From: Diphasiastrum complanatum
Taxonomy: Eukaryota; Streptophyta; Lycopodiopsida; Lycopodiales; Lycopodiaceae
Direction: 5' to 3'
Length of the DNA stretch: 64,000 nucleotides
Assembly: GCA_029204225.1 (NCBI GenBank)
Contig: CM055097.1
Span: forward strand, 16,025,318 to 16,089,317
Both the position numbers and the translations under genes were made by a program. Positions 1 to 10,317 of the stretch are shown here, one piece after another. Below the pieces are notes generated by a model, which worked only from the letters and a program-made list of their open reading frames with translations, was not told the DNA's origin and ran no database searches. The stretch's first letter is position 1. Every line of letters starts with the position of its first letter.

Positions 1-82
1 CACGAGACTCCAGAGCAAGGACTACCCACATTTGTAGGCTACAGTTGGGATTCAGTTTACAGGATAGAGACTCGATCAACGA

Positions 83-825
83 GTGGCAGAGGTTCAAGTG
101 GAGTGGCATGTCTTTATCGAGTCATTACAGTCAACGATAGAGTTTATCCGACATGATGGACAGGCACGGTGCATATGGGTCCACATTATTGGACGAGCTA
201 TTGGTTTGGATAGGGATCTGTTCATTGCCGCCTGCTACTTCCCTCCAGAGTCCTCCTTTGCGGATGGATCAGATTCTCCTTATGCTGATCTTTCAGCAAA
301 CATTGTCAGATTTACAGATCGAGGTTATGTCCTTCTCACTGGTGACTCAAACAGGTGGATTTCCATGGCACTACTGACATCTTACATACACAAGCTCTTG
401 ATTGTGAGGACATTGGTATCACCAGGACCTCAGAGGACAGGATGGGCCCTATCACGAGCTATGGAGAGTACCTTTTACAGATGGGTGAAGCTCACGATTT
501 GGCCATTTATAATGGCTTAGCTTGTTGGCCACATTCTAGTAGATTCACTTGCCACCCACACAGTGGAGGACACAGTGTTGTTGATTATCTCATGGGGTCA
601 CCAGTTTTTATCCTACTCATGTCTGATTTCCAGATTCTACACACCACCCTATCCGATCACTCCTTCCTGTCTTTCAGTATGGGCTCCATCCCGCAGACCT
701 CCCAACCACCCACTATTCCACTCATCTCCTGTGCACCCAAGTACACTTTTGATTGTTCCTACATCCAGATGTACCGGGGGTCGTCAACTCATTTCTTTGT
801 TGTTTTCCACACCACACACCGTTAG
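83..825 (+). pseudogene. LINE endonuclease domain, frameshifted
   Basis: Two overlapping frames together give an APE-like endonuclease. The first frame (83-520) holds LLTGDSN, the counterpart of the family's GDFN metal-binding motif. The second (355-825) holds SVVDYLMGS and, about 25 residues later, LSDHSFLS, matching the SxIDY and SDH motifs near the end of these endonucleases. The active-site His of SDH is present. A frameshift lies between about 345 and 500. In life this domain nicks the target DNA to prime reverse transcription. Confidence 0.75.
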
Positions 826-986
826 AAACACAAGCTACCTTCCTTACCACCTCACTCCATGATGGTACGTCATCTTCCTTTCCCTCCAAACCACATCGGC
901 ACCCACCCACTTCGCCACACCCTATCCGACCTCCCTGGTTTGATGCCGAGTGTTGTTCTCTTAAATTATAAGTCACCCAAGCTAGA

Positions 987-3250
987 TTGCATGACCCACA
1001 TCTTCTCCGTCAGAAGAAACGGGTGTATGAAACTCAAAAAGGGAAAAGCTCAGTCGATTCCCTTTGCAGTTCCTCTACCGGTGCCTTCTGGAGGGAATTC
1101 ATTCCCCGTACCCCTCCTCCTTCCCTCACAGACCTTCATACCTGGACCACATATGCCACTACCTTATATACTGTTCCCACAGATGAGCCCATCTCCATTT
1201 CTCTCCGACCATCTACTTTCACTTTCTTTACCTCGGACATGGTCTTGACAGCCATCAAGAGAATGAAAACCCGTCGCACCCGTGATATTGATGACCTCGA
1301 ATCCGAACTATTAATCCATGCTGCAGACACACTATCACCTACCCTAGCCACTTTGCTCAATCGAGTAGTTGTCTCCGGTTTCCCTTCCTCCTGGTGTACC
1401 AACATTATCCATCCCATTCATAAAACTGGTGACCCCATGACTCCTGGTAATTATCGCACCATTATGATTGGACATATCATTACTAAGTTATACGACACCA
1501 TCCTCCAGTCAGCAGTCAGTTTTGAGGCAGAGTCTAGGAGATTACACGCATTGGGCCAAGCGGGTTTCAGGGCACACTACTCCACTACAAATCATATTTT
1601 CACCCTTCGGACCATTATTGAGGAGGCTAGACATAGGAAAGAGCAGATCTATTGTTGTTTTGTTGACTTCAAGAAAGCCTTCGACTCTGTTCCACGTTCC
1701 CTTCTCATTCAGCGGCTACGTGACCTTGGTTTTTCTACTGACACGATCTTGGCAGTGATGGCACTATATGAGAGAGTCCTTGGCTGTTTTCGGAGTGACA
1801 CTGACATTTCAGATCATATCTGGAGCACTATTGGCGTGAAATAGGGTTGCTCTTTATCCCCAACCCTGTTTGGACTATATATTGATGAGCTTGAGAGAGT
1901 CATTGAGAGATGTGGAGGCACAGGCTGCAGGCTTGGGAGTATCTTGATTGCTATACTTTTATATGCAAATGACGTGGTTCTCTTATCTCCTACCAGAGAG
2001 GGTTTACAGCGACAGCTAGACAGCCTCCATGCCTTCTGTAGTAGATGGGGATTGGGGGTTAATATATTGAAAACCAAGGTTATGATTTTCAACACATTGA
2101 GAGCCTTTATGCAGCGCCATGAACTCATCTTTGAGGGACAGCCCCTGGAGGTTGTATCTTCTTATACTTACCTTGGTGTGCTTTTTACAGGACCTATTTT
2201 TGGCATGCGATCGGCAGCCTCCACCAGACTTGGGAAGGGTCATGCCTCCCTCGTCCCGTTAGAGCGTTTTCGTTTCAGACGATTTATTCGGATGCCCCGA
2301 GTAAATGTCAGCTATTTGATACACTCGTTACCCCCACAGCCCTATATGCAGTAGAGATATGGTGTACGGATCTCACATCATCTGATTGGGCCAATATTTC
2401 ACGACTGCAGATTCTCACGCTATCTCGGATGATACGAGCTAAGCCGTCTGTTCCACATCAGATTATCCTGACGGAGTTTGCGGTTCCACCCATACAGCTA
2501 GCCGCCATCTTCCAGCTTATCCTATATATACAGCGTATGATGATGCTACCCACAGATGAGCAGAGATATATACAGACGACACTTACCTCATCACGACGCC
2601 TTTATAACCAAGGGCACCGACTATCATGGTTTTCTCAGGCCTCCCAGCTATTGGATACACTTGGCATCTCTATCACAGACCTTCCATCGAGCACCCATGA
2701 GTATATTAGACGCTTTCTCTATAGAGCATATCTGAGCAGGACATGGCAGGGACAGCTTGGGGTCAAACCCGACTATTACAAGACACACTTTCTGGAGCTA
2801 GACACATTGGGATTTCCAGTTTTACCACACTATCTTACCTCAGGACTATCTCACGGGCTTTGGTTTCTACTAGGCCAGTTTCGAGTTTCTTTACACCTGG
2901 CGTTTGAGACCGGACGCTTTCAAGGTACTGCGCGAGAGGAGCGGCTCTGCCAGTTGTGTTCATTATCCATGGTCAAGTCCGAGGAGCATTTCCTATTCAT
3001 ATGTCCAGTTTACTATGAGATTAGAGGGAGATACCACTGTCTTTTTCGTCAGTCACCAGCTACATTGCGGTCCCTTATCTCATACGAGGACCCCCGCTGT
3101 GTGGCACTTATGATATGTGAGATGTCCCTCCTGCGACAGGATCTATGTCAGACAACTCAGCATACTTATCCAAACACACAGTCTCAGATTACATCATTCT
3201 TCTCTCGAAGAAGATCACGCTCTGATGCAGACATGACTGACAGCGATTGA
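987..3250 (+). pseudogene. LINE reverse transcriptase with C-terminal zinc motif, broken
   Basis: Frame 987-1844 shows RT blocks PIHKTGDP, NYRTIMI, GQAGFRA and motif A FVDFKKAFDSVP, ending at a TAG at 1842-1844 exactly where the family has GVKQGC, so a Gln codon has become a stop. Reading continues with GCSLSPTLFGLYID. Frame 1944-2354 carries motif C as YANDVVLLS; the family has YADD, so the first catalytic Asp is Asn. Another frameshift near 2345 leads to 2429-3250, where CQLC followed by EEHFLFICPVY forms the usual CCHC near the LINE C-terminus. Confidence 0.85.
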
Positions 3251-3420
3251 GACGACACTCCCAGACCCAGGATGCAGAGACGACGCACCACTCGGCCTCC
3301 GGTGACCATGCGAGTCACACGTCACACCAGATCTCCTACACAGAGATGCACTATATCTCATGCTCACAAAAAATCCTAAACTTGCTACAAGGTGATCTGA
3401 AGATGGATAGCTGAATAAAA

Positions 3421-4060
3421 ATGCTTTCTTGAGATACCGGACAATTATGACTCTGGTGCTCTAGTTATTTCTCATGCAAAAAATCAATCTCAACAAAAGG
3501 AGAAAGTGAAACAAGAAAATATACTAACGGTACAGAGAAGTGATAACCGTGGTCTTTTAGGGGAATGAAAAGACGCTTGGATGCCCTTGTCAAAGACAAG
3601 GCAGGACTGGTGATACGAAATCTACCATCGGTGATAGTAGATGTTGTAAGATATGGCTTGAATGACATTGAAGGAGAAGGTACTATTCCCATTAGTATCC
3701 TTCGGAATAGGAGATTCATAAATGAACCTCTGTCTAGATTTCCGATTTCTCAGAGTTGTTTCGTGATATGCATTGAGTGGAAATCTCATCAGAAAGTGGA
3801 GACATATAGATTTGAGGGTGCAGGATTGCAGAGAAAGGGTCAATTCCCTTAGGAAGGTGCTCTGTTCTGGGAATAGTAGCAGGTGACGGAATATCTGTTT
3901 TCTCTTCGTCTTGCAATTAGTCATTTCATATAACGTCTATGTTTGATTCTGGAACTGGTGTTGGTTGTGGTAATGTAGAAGTTTGCAAGAAACTTCCCAA
4001 GTGAGCAGCAGGTGTAATGGTGGGTTGCTATTGTGCTCGTGTTGTGTTGTCGTGAGGGTC
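3421..4060. other. Junction between LINE and gypsy remnant, no clear gene
   Basis: Overlapping short ORFs occur on both strands (3565-3852 +, 3622-3924 -) but none shows a domain I recognise. The minus-strand sequence may be the decayed continuation of the gypsy gag-pol to its right, because it lies directly downstream of that frame and no terminal repeat separates them. Confidence 0.3.
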
Positions 4061-5417
4061 CTATCGGGATTCATAATGGACGTGTCGGGCAGGTAGGATC
4101 TTAGGTGGTTGTTGTGGACAGTCTTTGAAACTGTGTTTTCTAACACAGTCGGGACACTCGGCATGGTACTTGGTCTTGACTGGACAATTAACCATGAAAT
4201 GGCCGGTTTCACCACAGATGAAACATCTTTTGTTCATTGGCCCTTGCGTAATGGCATAGCCATCTTGTATGGCTAGTGGTTCTGGATTTTCTGGGGGGTA
4301 CTCATGATAATGCAAGGAATGTCCAGATTGTGAGAGTTGTTCTTCATATCGTTGGATGGCATTTGCTTGGATAGGCTGATATGAAGGGCAAGCATCAGTA
4401 GGATGCATAGCCCGGTAGTGTGGGCACCAGATGGGTTTTCGTCTATAAGGTATCTGGGCAGGGTTTGGCTGACCAGGCATATTGCTTTGGATAGACTTCA
4501 GGGTATTTCGAAACTCATTGGTGAGTTTCTCCATTTGTAGTTAATGTTGTTGATTAAGCAACTCCAACTAGGACTTCCAAAGCTGATCTCAGGTGTCCTC
4601 ATTTAGCTTCGTTTCCTAGACAACAACACGATGTGCTTTCCTTTCCCTAGATTCGTCAACATTGGAGCCTTCGTCCTCCTCCCGGATGGCATTAGACATA
4701 GCTAACTCTAGGCTCGTATATTCGTCATTGGATCTAAGCTCGCGTCTAATCCATCTTGGAAGTCCTACTAAGAACCAGATGATGAGCATGTGTTCGGTGG
4801 GCTGTTCTTGTACTTGACCTTTTAAGCGCTTGCTTGAAACGCTCAATATAGTCTCGTACGCGTTCGTCTTTTGCCATTTTGATATTGCTCAATTTGACAA
4901 AAGGACTCTCTATCAAACGAAAGGGCTTAAAATGCGTGATAAAGGATTCTTTCAGATTAGACCAATCAAGTTCATCTTCATGATCCAAGTTGAAGAACCA
5001 TTCACGTGCTCGATCTATCATGGTCATCGAGAATAATTGGACCATTGCTTCGTTGGATGTTTTGCCATAAACGTCGCAAGCATTCTCAAAGACTTGTAAA
5101 AATCTCTGAGGGTCCGAGTTACCATCGTATTTAGGAAGATCTAGCTTCGGGGTACGTTTTTCAGTACGAGGTCCATGGTTGGCAAAAGCCCCATTGAGGT
5201 GAGCTCTTGCGTGTGAGGATTCAGCAGCATGAAAATGTGCTCGTTCATGTGATGCTTCTGGTCTAGTGGGTTCCCATCTGTCGAATGGGTTGGTAGATGG
5301 TTCATGGACCTGTGATTTCATTCGTGAGAACCAATGATGTCTGACTTGCTCAGTTGTGGGTGATACCATGTCTGGCGGATAGTCTGCTGTGGTATTGGGA
5401 TCAGGATGGTGTTCCAT
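4061..5417 (-). pseudogene. Ty3/gypsy gag with CCHC zinc knuckle, frameshifted
   Basis: The first frame (5417 to about 4830) begins at a Met and contains PKLDLPKYDGNSDPQRF, AREWFFNL and LKESFITHFKP, the hallmark blocks of the retrotransposon gag family. A frameshift near 4835 moves to a second frame (to 4616, GLPRWIRREL) and a further break leads to 4534-4061, where CFICGETGHFMVNC is a C-x2-C-x4-H-x4-C knuckle, followed by a second Cys cluster. Gag packages the element RNA. The primer-binding-like site at 6605-6630 lies upstream on the same strand, as expected. Protease, RT and integrase are not found downstream. Confidence 0.85.
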
Positions 5418-5629
5418 TGTGTACTGTCTTGTATTTTGTGGTTTGTATGGGTTTTTGTTGTTTTATTGTTTTTTGATTTTTCAGGGTTTTTTTTTTTTTT
5501 TTTTGGGTAGTAGGTAAGTCAAGGGGGAGACTCGGTGTCCGAAGGGCTTTCTATTGGTATAAGTTGTGTTTTTTGGTTTTGTTTTTTGAGCTCTTGGCTC
5601 GGTCAGAGGTTCAGTCGAAATTGGGAGCA

Positions 5630-6150
5630 GAAGGCTCAGTAGAGATGGTAATGGAGAGTGTCGGTTGAGAGTTGATGGAGAGGCTCGGTCGAAAATTGAG
5701 GTGTGGGCAGGACTCGGCTCGGTCCAGATCTCAGGGACCAAGACTTTGCTCGGTTGAGATCTCAGAGACTGGATTGGGCTCAGTCGAGATCTCAGAGAAG
5801 ACAAGACTCGGCTCAGTCGAGATCTCAACGCGGGACTCGATCAAGATGGCAGAGAAGGGCTCGGTTGAGATGGGAGTCAGAGGACTCGGTTGGAGTCGGA
5901 GGACTCGGTCGAGACTGGAGTCAGAGGACTTGGTCGAGATGGGACAGAAGGACTTGGTTGAGATGGGAGTCAGACAGGACTCGGCTCGGTCCAAATTGCA
6001 TTCAATAGAGACCCGGTCGAGATGGCGTTCAACAGAGGCTCGGTCGAGATTTTTGTTTTTTTGTTTTTCCTTTTATCTGGACTTGGGCGAAGTTCAAGTG
6101 GAGGGACTCGGGCGAAGTGTGAGTGAAGGGGCTCGGGCGAGATGGTAAGG
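5630..6150. repeat. Degenerate GA-rich minisatellite, core CTCGGTCGAGAT
   Basis: Variants of the core CTCGGTCGAGAT (or CTCGGTTGAGAT) recur roughly every 20-35 bp, for example around 5755, 5815, 5860, 5885, 5910, 5930, 5950 and 6010-6045. Spacing is irregular, so the array is old or made by unequal exchange. The Arg/Ser-rich ORFs on both strands here are products of the repeat. It lies between a gypsy gag and its primer-binding-like site, so it may belong to that element's leader. Confidence 0.7.
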
Positions 6151-6604
6151 GGAAGAAGGCTCGGTTAAGATGGCGATGGAGGCTGTTGGTTGAGATGTTG
6201 AAGGAGGAAGGCATGGGTGAGTGCAGGGAGAAGCGTGAAGGAGAGGCTGAAGGAAGGCGGCTCGTTAGCGTGGAGGTTGATGCAGGAGTTAAGAGGGATG
6301 TTGTGGATGGAGGATGAGAGAGCGAAGTGGAGGTAGGTTTGCAGGTCGTGTGCAGGTGTTGGCAGGTTTGGGAGCGTAAAACAGATCTGCAAGAGGTGTT
6401 TCTTGTAGGTGTTTTTGTGTTTTATTGCAGGTCGTTTGCAGACTAGGGATATAGACTGAGGAACAGGGGAGACCAAGAATGTTGCAGATGACAGAGTGTT
6501 ACATTCTCTGTAGAGCTCAAAGGTGTTCAAAGATGTAGAGGTTTTGGACAGGAACTTGAGCATGGGCAGTATTGCAACACTCACAGATTTAAAATGTGTT
6601 GGTT

Positions 6605-6630
6605 CAAGCAGCAACGGTGCCAAATGTTGA
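6605..6630 (-). promoter_or_regulatory. Primer-binding-site-like sequence (tRNA-Asp type) of the gypsy remnant
   Basis: On the minus strand the sequence reads TTTGGCACCGTTGCTGC. Plant gypsy elements commonly have TGGCGCCGTTGCCGGGGA here, complementary to the 3' end of tRNA-Asp. Position (about 1.2 kb upstream of the gag start on the same strand) and orientation fit. It is one or two mismatches from the usual form. Confidence 0.5.
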
Positions 6631-6639
6631 CAGATTCTC

Positions 6640-7440
6640 TGGCTGGAGATTCTGTTTACTAATTTTTCTTCTTCTTGTTTACAGATCTGCCTGTTACCGG
6701 GCTTCTTGGGCACTTCTTGTAAGTTTATCTTTCTTGTTTAAGGCCCAAATCAGGCAGAGAGGGACTGATAAACATTGTAGTATTTGTCCTTCCTGTCAGA
6801 GGACAATCCAGGGACGTCTCTCTTGAACCGTATCACATGCAATCAGAACCAAACATGTAATAAATAACGTTCAACCATTAAATCAGCTTGCAGAACCGTT
6901 GAACAATGAATGAAATCCTACTCTACTGCTACAAAAATGAGATTGAAACAGATCCTTACCAACTAAAACTAATCTATACTTGCATTAACCCACAAAACAA
7001 GAATAAGAAACTCATCTAAAAGCATATTGATAGAGTTACGAATACAGCCACATCTGATCTAAAGCTGAGCTATGAAAGCATCACATAAGCAAGACTTAAG
7101 CTATGAAAGCAGCACATAAGCAAGACTTAACCCTAGAAAGCAGGAAAGAGAGAGATTAAGGAGACTAAAGAGAGAGATCAATATCATCAGCTGAATAACA
7201 AATGACACAGTTTCCCTACTTATAGCCAAGAGGAAGCCCTAAAAGGAAGCTTCCGGTGGCTAGGGCCCAACTGGGAGGGATAATAGTGCGCCCTCCAAGA
7301 AGGCCCCCACTCTCCAGTAATATGTCCAAATGGCCTAATAATGAATAATAAGGCCAAAGGCCAACCATATAGTCTAAGTGTCACTAATGAATAAAAAAGG
7401 GCCCAAGGCCTGCTTATGCATAAAGTAAAGTAAATGTAAA
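6640..7440. other. Possible LTR sequence between two gypsy remnants
   Basis: No coding domain is visible. The stretch lies upstream of the gypsy primer-binding-like site and downstream of the chromovirus pol end, both on the minus strand, so LTR sequence of one or both is the simplest reading. A short near-repeat, AAGCTATGAAAGCA/TCACATAAGC, occurs twice near 7067-7120. I could not define ends. Confidence 0.3.
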
Positions 7441-7519
7441 TGGACGCGGCGAATGTAATGAGCCGAGTCCATAACTCTCCCTGGCACAAAAGAAAAAGAC
7501 CCAACTGCCGAAAAGAAAC

Positions 7520-8256
7520 TGGATCAAGTAGCAGCAAGCCTTGGTGCATCAACAACCAGAACAACATCTGATGTAGAGGAATCAACAAGTGTAGCAAGAG
7601 CACGAGCCTGATCCGCAAGTGATGGTGTATGATAAAAGACATCAATAGGCTCCCATGTGGCCTCCTCAATAGGACGGCCATCCCACTGGACCAAAAACTG
7701 AATCTGCCGGCGGCATCGACTATGGTATAGACGAACCTGTAATATAGCAGCAGGTAAAAATGGAAATAACTCTGGAGCAGTAGGAAACTCAGCATCACAA
7801 GGAGCGTCATCCTCAATAGATTATAACAACACGTAATAAACTGACATGGAATACATCACAGGCGCGTGTGGAAGCAGGAAGCTATAACCGATATGTAACT
7901 GGACTAAGAACCTCCAAAATGCGATAAGGCCCATAATAACGTGGTGCAAGCTTCTCAGTAGAAGCATGGCCCTGGACAAAATGATGACGTGCAAACCGTA
8001 GGCGTAGATAAACCATATCTCCAAGCTGAAACTCAACATGGTGGCGGTGACGATCAACTGAGGTCTGATAACGCTGCTGAACATGCTGTAAATGAGAACT
8101 GGCCCGGGAAATAAGCTCTCGAGCACCAAGGTATCGAAAAAGCCCGAGAAGGTAGAATTGCATCAACAACAGGAAGCCAATAAGGAAACTGGAAAAGAGA
8201 TGGACACTCATCGCGAATAGCCGCATGATACACGTAACCATCAACCATATGTGCAA
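7520..8256 (-). pseudogene. Chromovirus integrase C-terminus and chromodomain, frameshifted
   Basis: The 8256-7882 frame contains FQLGDMVYLRLRFARHH and KLAPRYYGPYRILEVLSPV, the GPY/F-type end of chromovirus integrases. After a frameshift, the stretch from about 7815 contains IQFLVQWDGRPIEEATWEP, a chromodomain core with the aromatic and acidic residues in the usual places, and stops near 7525. In active elements the chromodomain steers integration towards particular chromatin. Confidence 0.85.
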
Positions 8257-8859
8257 GGTGCCCCAAGAAAAGATAGCAGCATCGGAAGACTAGCACCAAG
8301 GAGATCATCCTGACAAAGGATAGCTTAAAATGGAGAAATATGCACCAACATGGTCAAAAGCCCAAGGTATCCATAGGGCCCATGAATGAGAAGTAGCAAT
8401 GGCATACGGTACCCTCAAGGCCGATATCACGAGAAGAGCAGCATGCCAAAAGCTCCAGAAGGTCCAAGAAATCAATGCATCATCTAAAAAGACATGATGC
8501 ATGAAAATAGTAGCAACAAATCTAGAAATAGTAGAGATCCCAACTGACAAAATGTAGCCGAAAAACTCATCCAGAAAGGCCTCATATGGACATACCAATC
8601 CATCATAGGATACACTAAAAACGGATGGAGAATCGGATGACCCATCGGAACTGGCCACAAGTGTAATCCCAACGTACACACCAGGCGCACAAGTGAGGAA
8701 TAGAAGAAATGCACTGGAATGAGCAACAGGTTCCGCAACATCAGTAGCAAGCATCGGAGCAATATCCACGTGTAGCTGGGAATGAGTATCAAAGCACATA
8801 TGAGCAACACTGAAGTATATGGCGGCAACATCCCCAAAAACTATCCAAGAGAGGGGAAG

Positions 8860-9693
8860 GAATTCTCTCAAGGTACCCTGATGGTCTCGGACATCATAAC
8901 GTAAAGCACCACGAAGCCCAGCAATGTAACGAGAAATAAGCTCAGTGGGCTGTAGATCTGTGAAAAGATAAGAAAGCTCCATAAACTGATCTGTATAAGA
9001 AGCAAGATCACTGGTCTGAGTGAGACTACGGAATGTATCACGTTGGCGGTCGAGCCACTGAGGGTCAATCATAGCATGACGGAGGTCACGGCGAAAAGCA
9101 TGCCATAAATGGAGCCCTTCCCGATCAGGATCAGCTCTATAAACTCGCCACCACGTGGCGGCGCGTCCATCTAAATGTAAAGCAGCCAACTGGATCTTCT
9201 GAGGATCAGTCTTAGGGTAGATCTGAAAATATGTGTCAAGCTTAGCAAACCAATTCTCTAATAAGTTCCCGTCAGAGGAACCGGAATAGGTAGCAAGCTG
9301 TACCCTATCACGAAAGTCTCGAGCAAAGTTTGGCTCAGGAAGTGGGGGACGTGAAAAGAAACCAGGAGATGGGTTAGGTGGAATGAACGGTCCACCACCA
9401 GGCTGACTAGCAGAGGAAGATGGAAATCCAAATGGAGGGGGAGTCCCAAATGAAGGAAAAACAGGAGCTTTATCAGGACCATGAGGCTGTAAAGAATCAA
9501 TCTGTGACTGCATAGTAGCAAAGCCGGTCATAACGGTATCGAAGCAAAGAATGAGGCCAGAAAGGGTCTCATCCATACGACGAAACTTATCGGATAAGGT
9601 TTCTTGAGTAGTCTCACTCAGGGTAGGTGAATGTGCCATAATGATAGTGGACGGAATTGACGAAAACTTGAGAGAGCGGACTCTTGTTGTCAC
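8860..9693 (-). pseudogene. Chromovirus gag
   Basis: An open frame starts at 9693, with a second Met at 9639 (MAHSPTLSE) that is an equally good start. After a Pro/Gly-rich stretch come LATYSGSSDGNLLENWFAKL, AALHLDGRAATWWR, FRRDLRHAM and LISRYIAGLRGALRYDV, the ordered blocks of the retrotransposon gag family. The same frame runs on to 8305 but past about 8870 loses any resemblance to gag, so I end the call there. No CCHC knuckle is left. Confidence 0.85.
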
Positions 9694-9699
9694 CCCGAA

Positions 9700-10317
9700 T
9701 TAGTCTATTAAAACCACTATTATCACAACTAAGAAAGGACAGCAATCAGCAAATGAAAAAAAGTGAAAATGAAGGCTGTTGCATAGCTTGGTTATATCAA
9801 AAAGCTTGCGATAGAATAAATCTTTTATCCTATATTGGCTGATTTTATGGATGAAGGAATTTTGTTCTGGACAGTGGTGTGCCATAGCAGCTAATATTGT
9901 ACTTTCTCCCTAAGCCTTTTACTCTTGCTACTACTATTGGTACCTTTCACTTCAGTTTGTAGTTTTGGTGCTACTCTCTCCAAATTCATTTTTATTATTA
10001 TTGTGCTACAGGTGCATATCCAAATACTAACATTAGGATCTCTACTCTTGATTATTCAAGTATACTATCTTTTCAATTCTTCATATAGGCATATGTAATC
10101 TTGTGGATTATTCCTCAAAATTCAACTTCATACACATTTCATTGAACTAGAAAGCATAGTTTTAAGAATCATGGTTGAAAGATATTTTTTTTTGATGGTG
10201 AACGTTGATAATCTAAGCCAAATCGATAGTAGTGGTAAAGCATTCCAGTTTAGTACAAGTATTAATACATTGTGATCCTTTTGCATTAACCATGTTGCTC
10301 TATTGTTTACCTTTCAG
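9700..10317. other. No gene seen; P450 intron sequence
   Basis: AT-rich sequence ending in a plausible 3' splice site (CTTTCAG at about 10311-10317). I see no P450 N-terminal exon here. Confidence 0.5.

Larger units (their letters stand above)
1..3420 (+). mobile_element. Non-LTR retrotransposon (LINE) remnant, 5' end outside window
   Basis: The stretch reads as endonuclease, then reverse transcriptase, then a C-terminal CCHC-like motif, which is the order in APE-type LINEs. It enters from the left edge, so any ORF1 and 5' end are not visible. The reading frame is broken several times, so this copy is dead. After the last codon at 3250 there is about 170 bp of 3' sequence ending in an AATAAAAA-like stretch near 3415. 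I did not see a clear poly-A tail or target-site duplication. Clade is not assigned. Confidence 0.85.
7440..9693 (-). mobile_element. Chromovirus (Ty3/gypsy) remnant with most of pol deleted or scrambled
   Basis: On the minus strand the order is gag, then integrase C-terminal domain, then chromodomain. Only about 600 bp separate recognisable gag from recognisable integrase, too little for protease, RT, RNase H and the integrase core. A short VFLDD string in that gap could be an RT remnant but I do not rely on it. The element sits about 600 bp upstream of the first visible P450 exon. Confidence 0.8.

Noticed and set aside
5481-6214. Several Arg/Ser-rich ORFs on both strands
   Set aside because: Products of the GA-rich minisatellite.
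8305-8860. Coding extension of the chromovirus gag frame, possible RT (VFLDD)
   Set aside because: The frame is open but no ordered RT blocks surround the string, so I do not call RT here.
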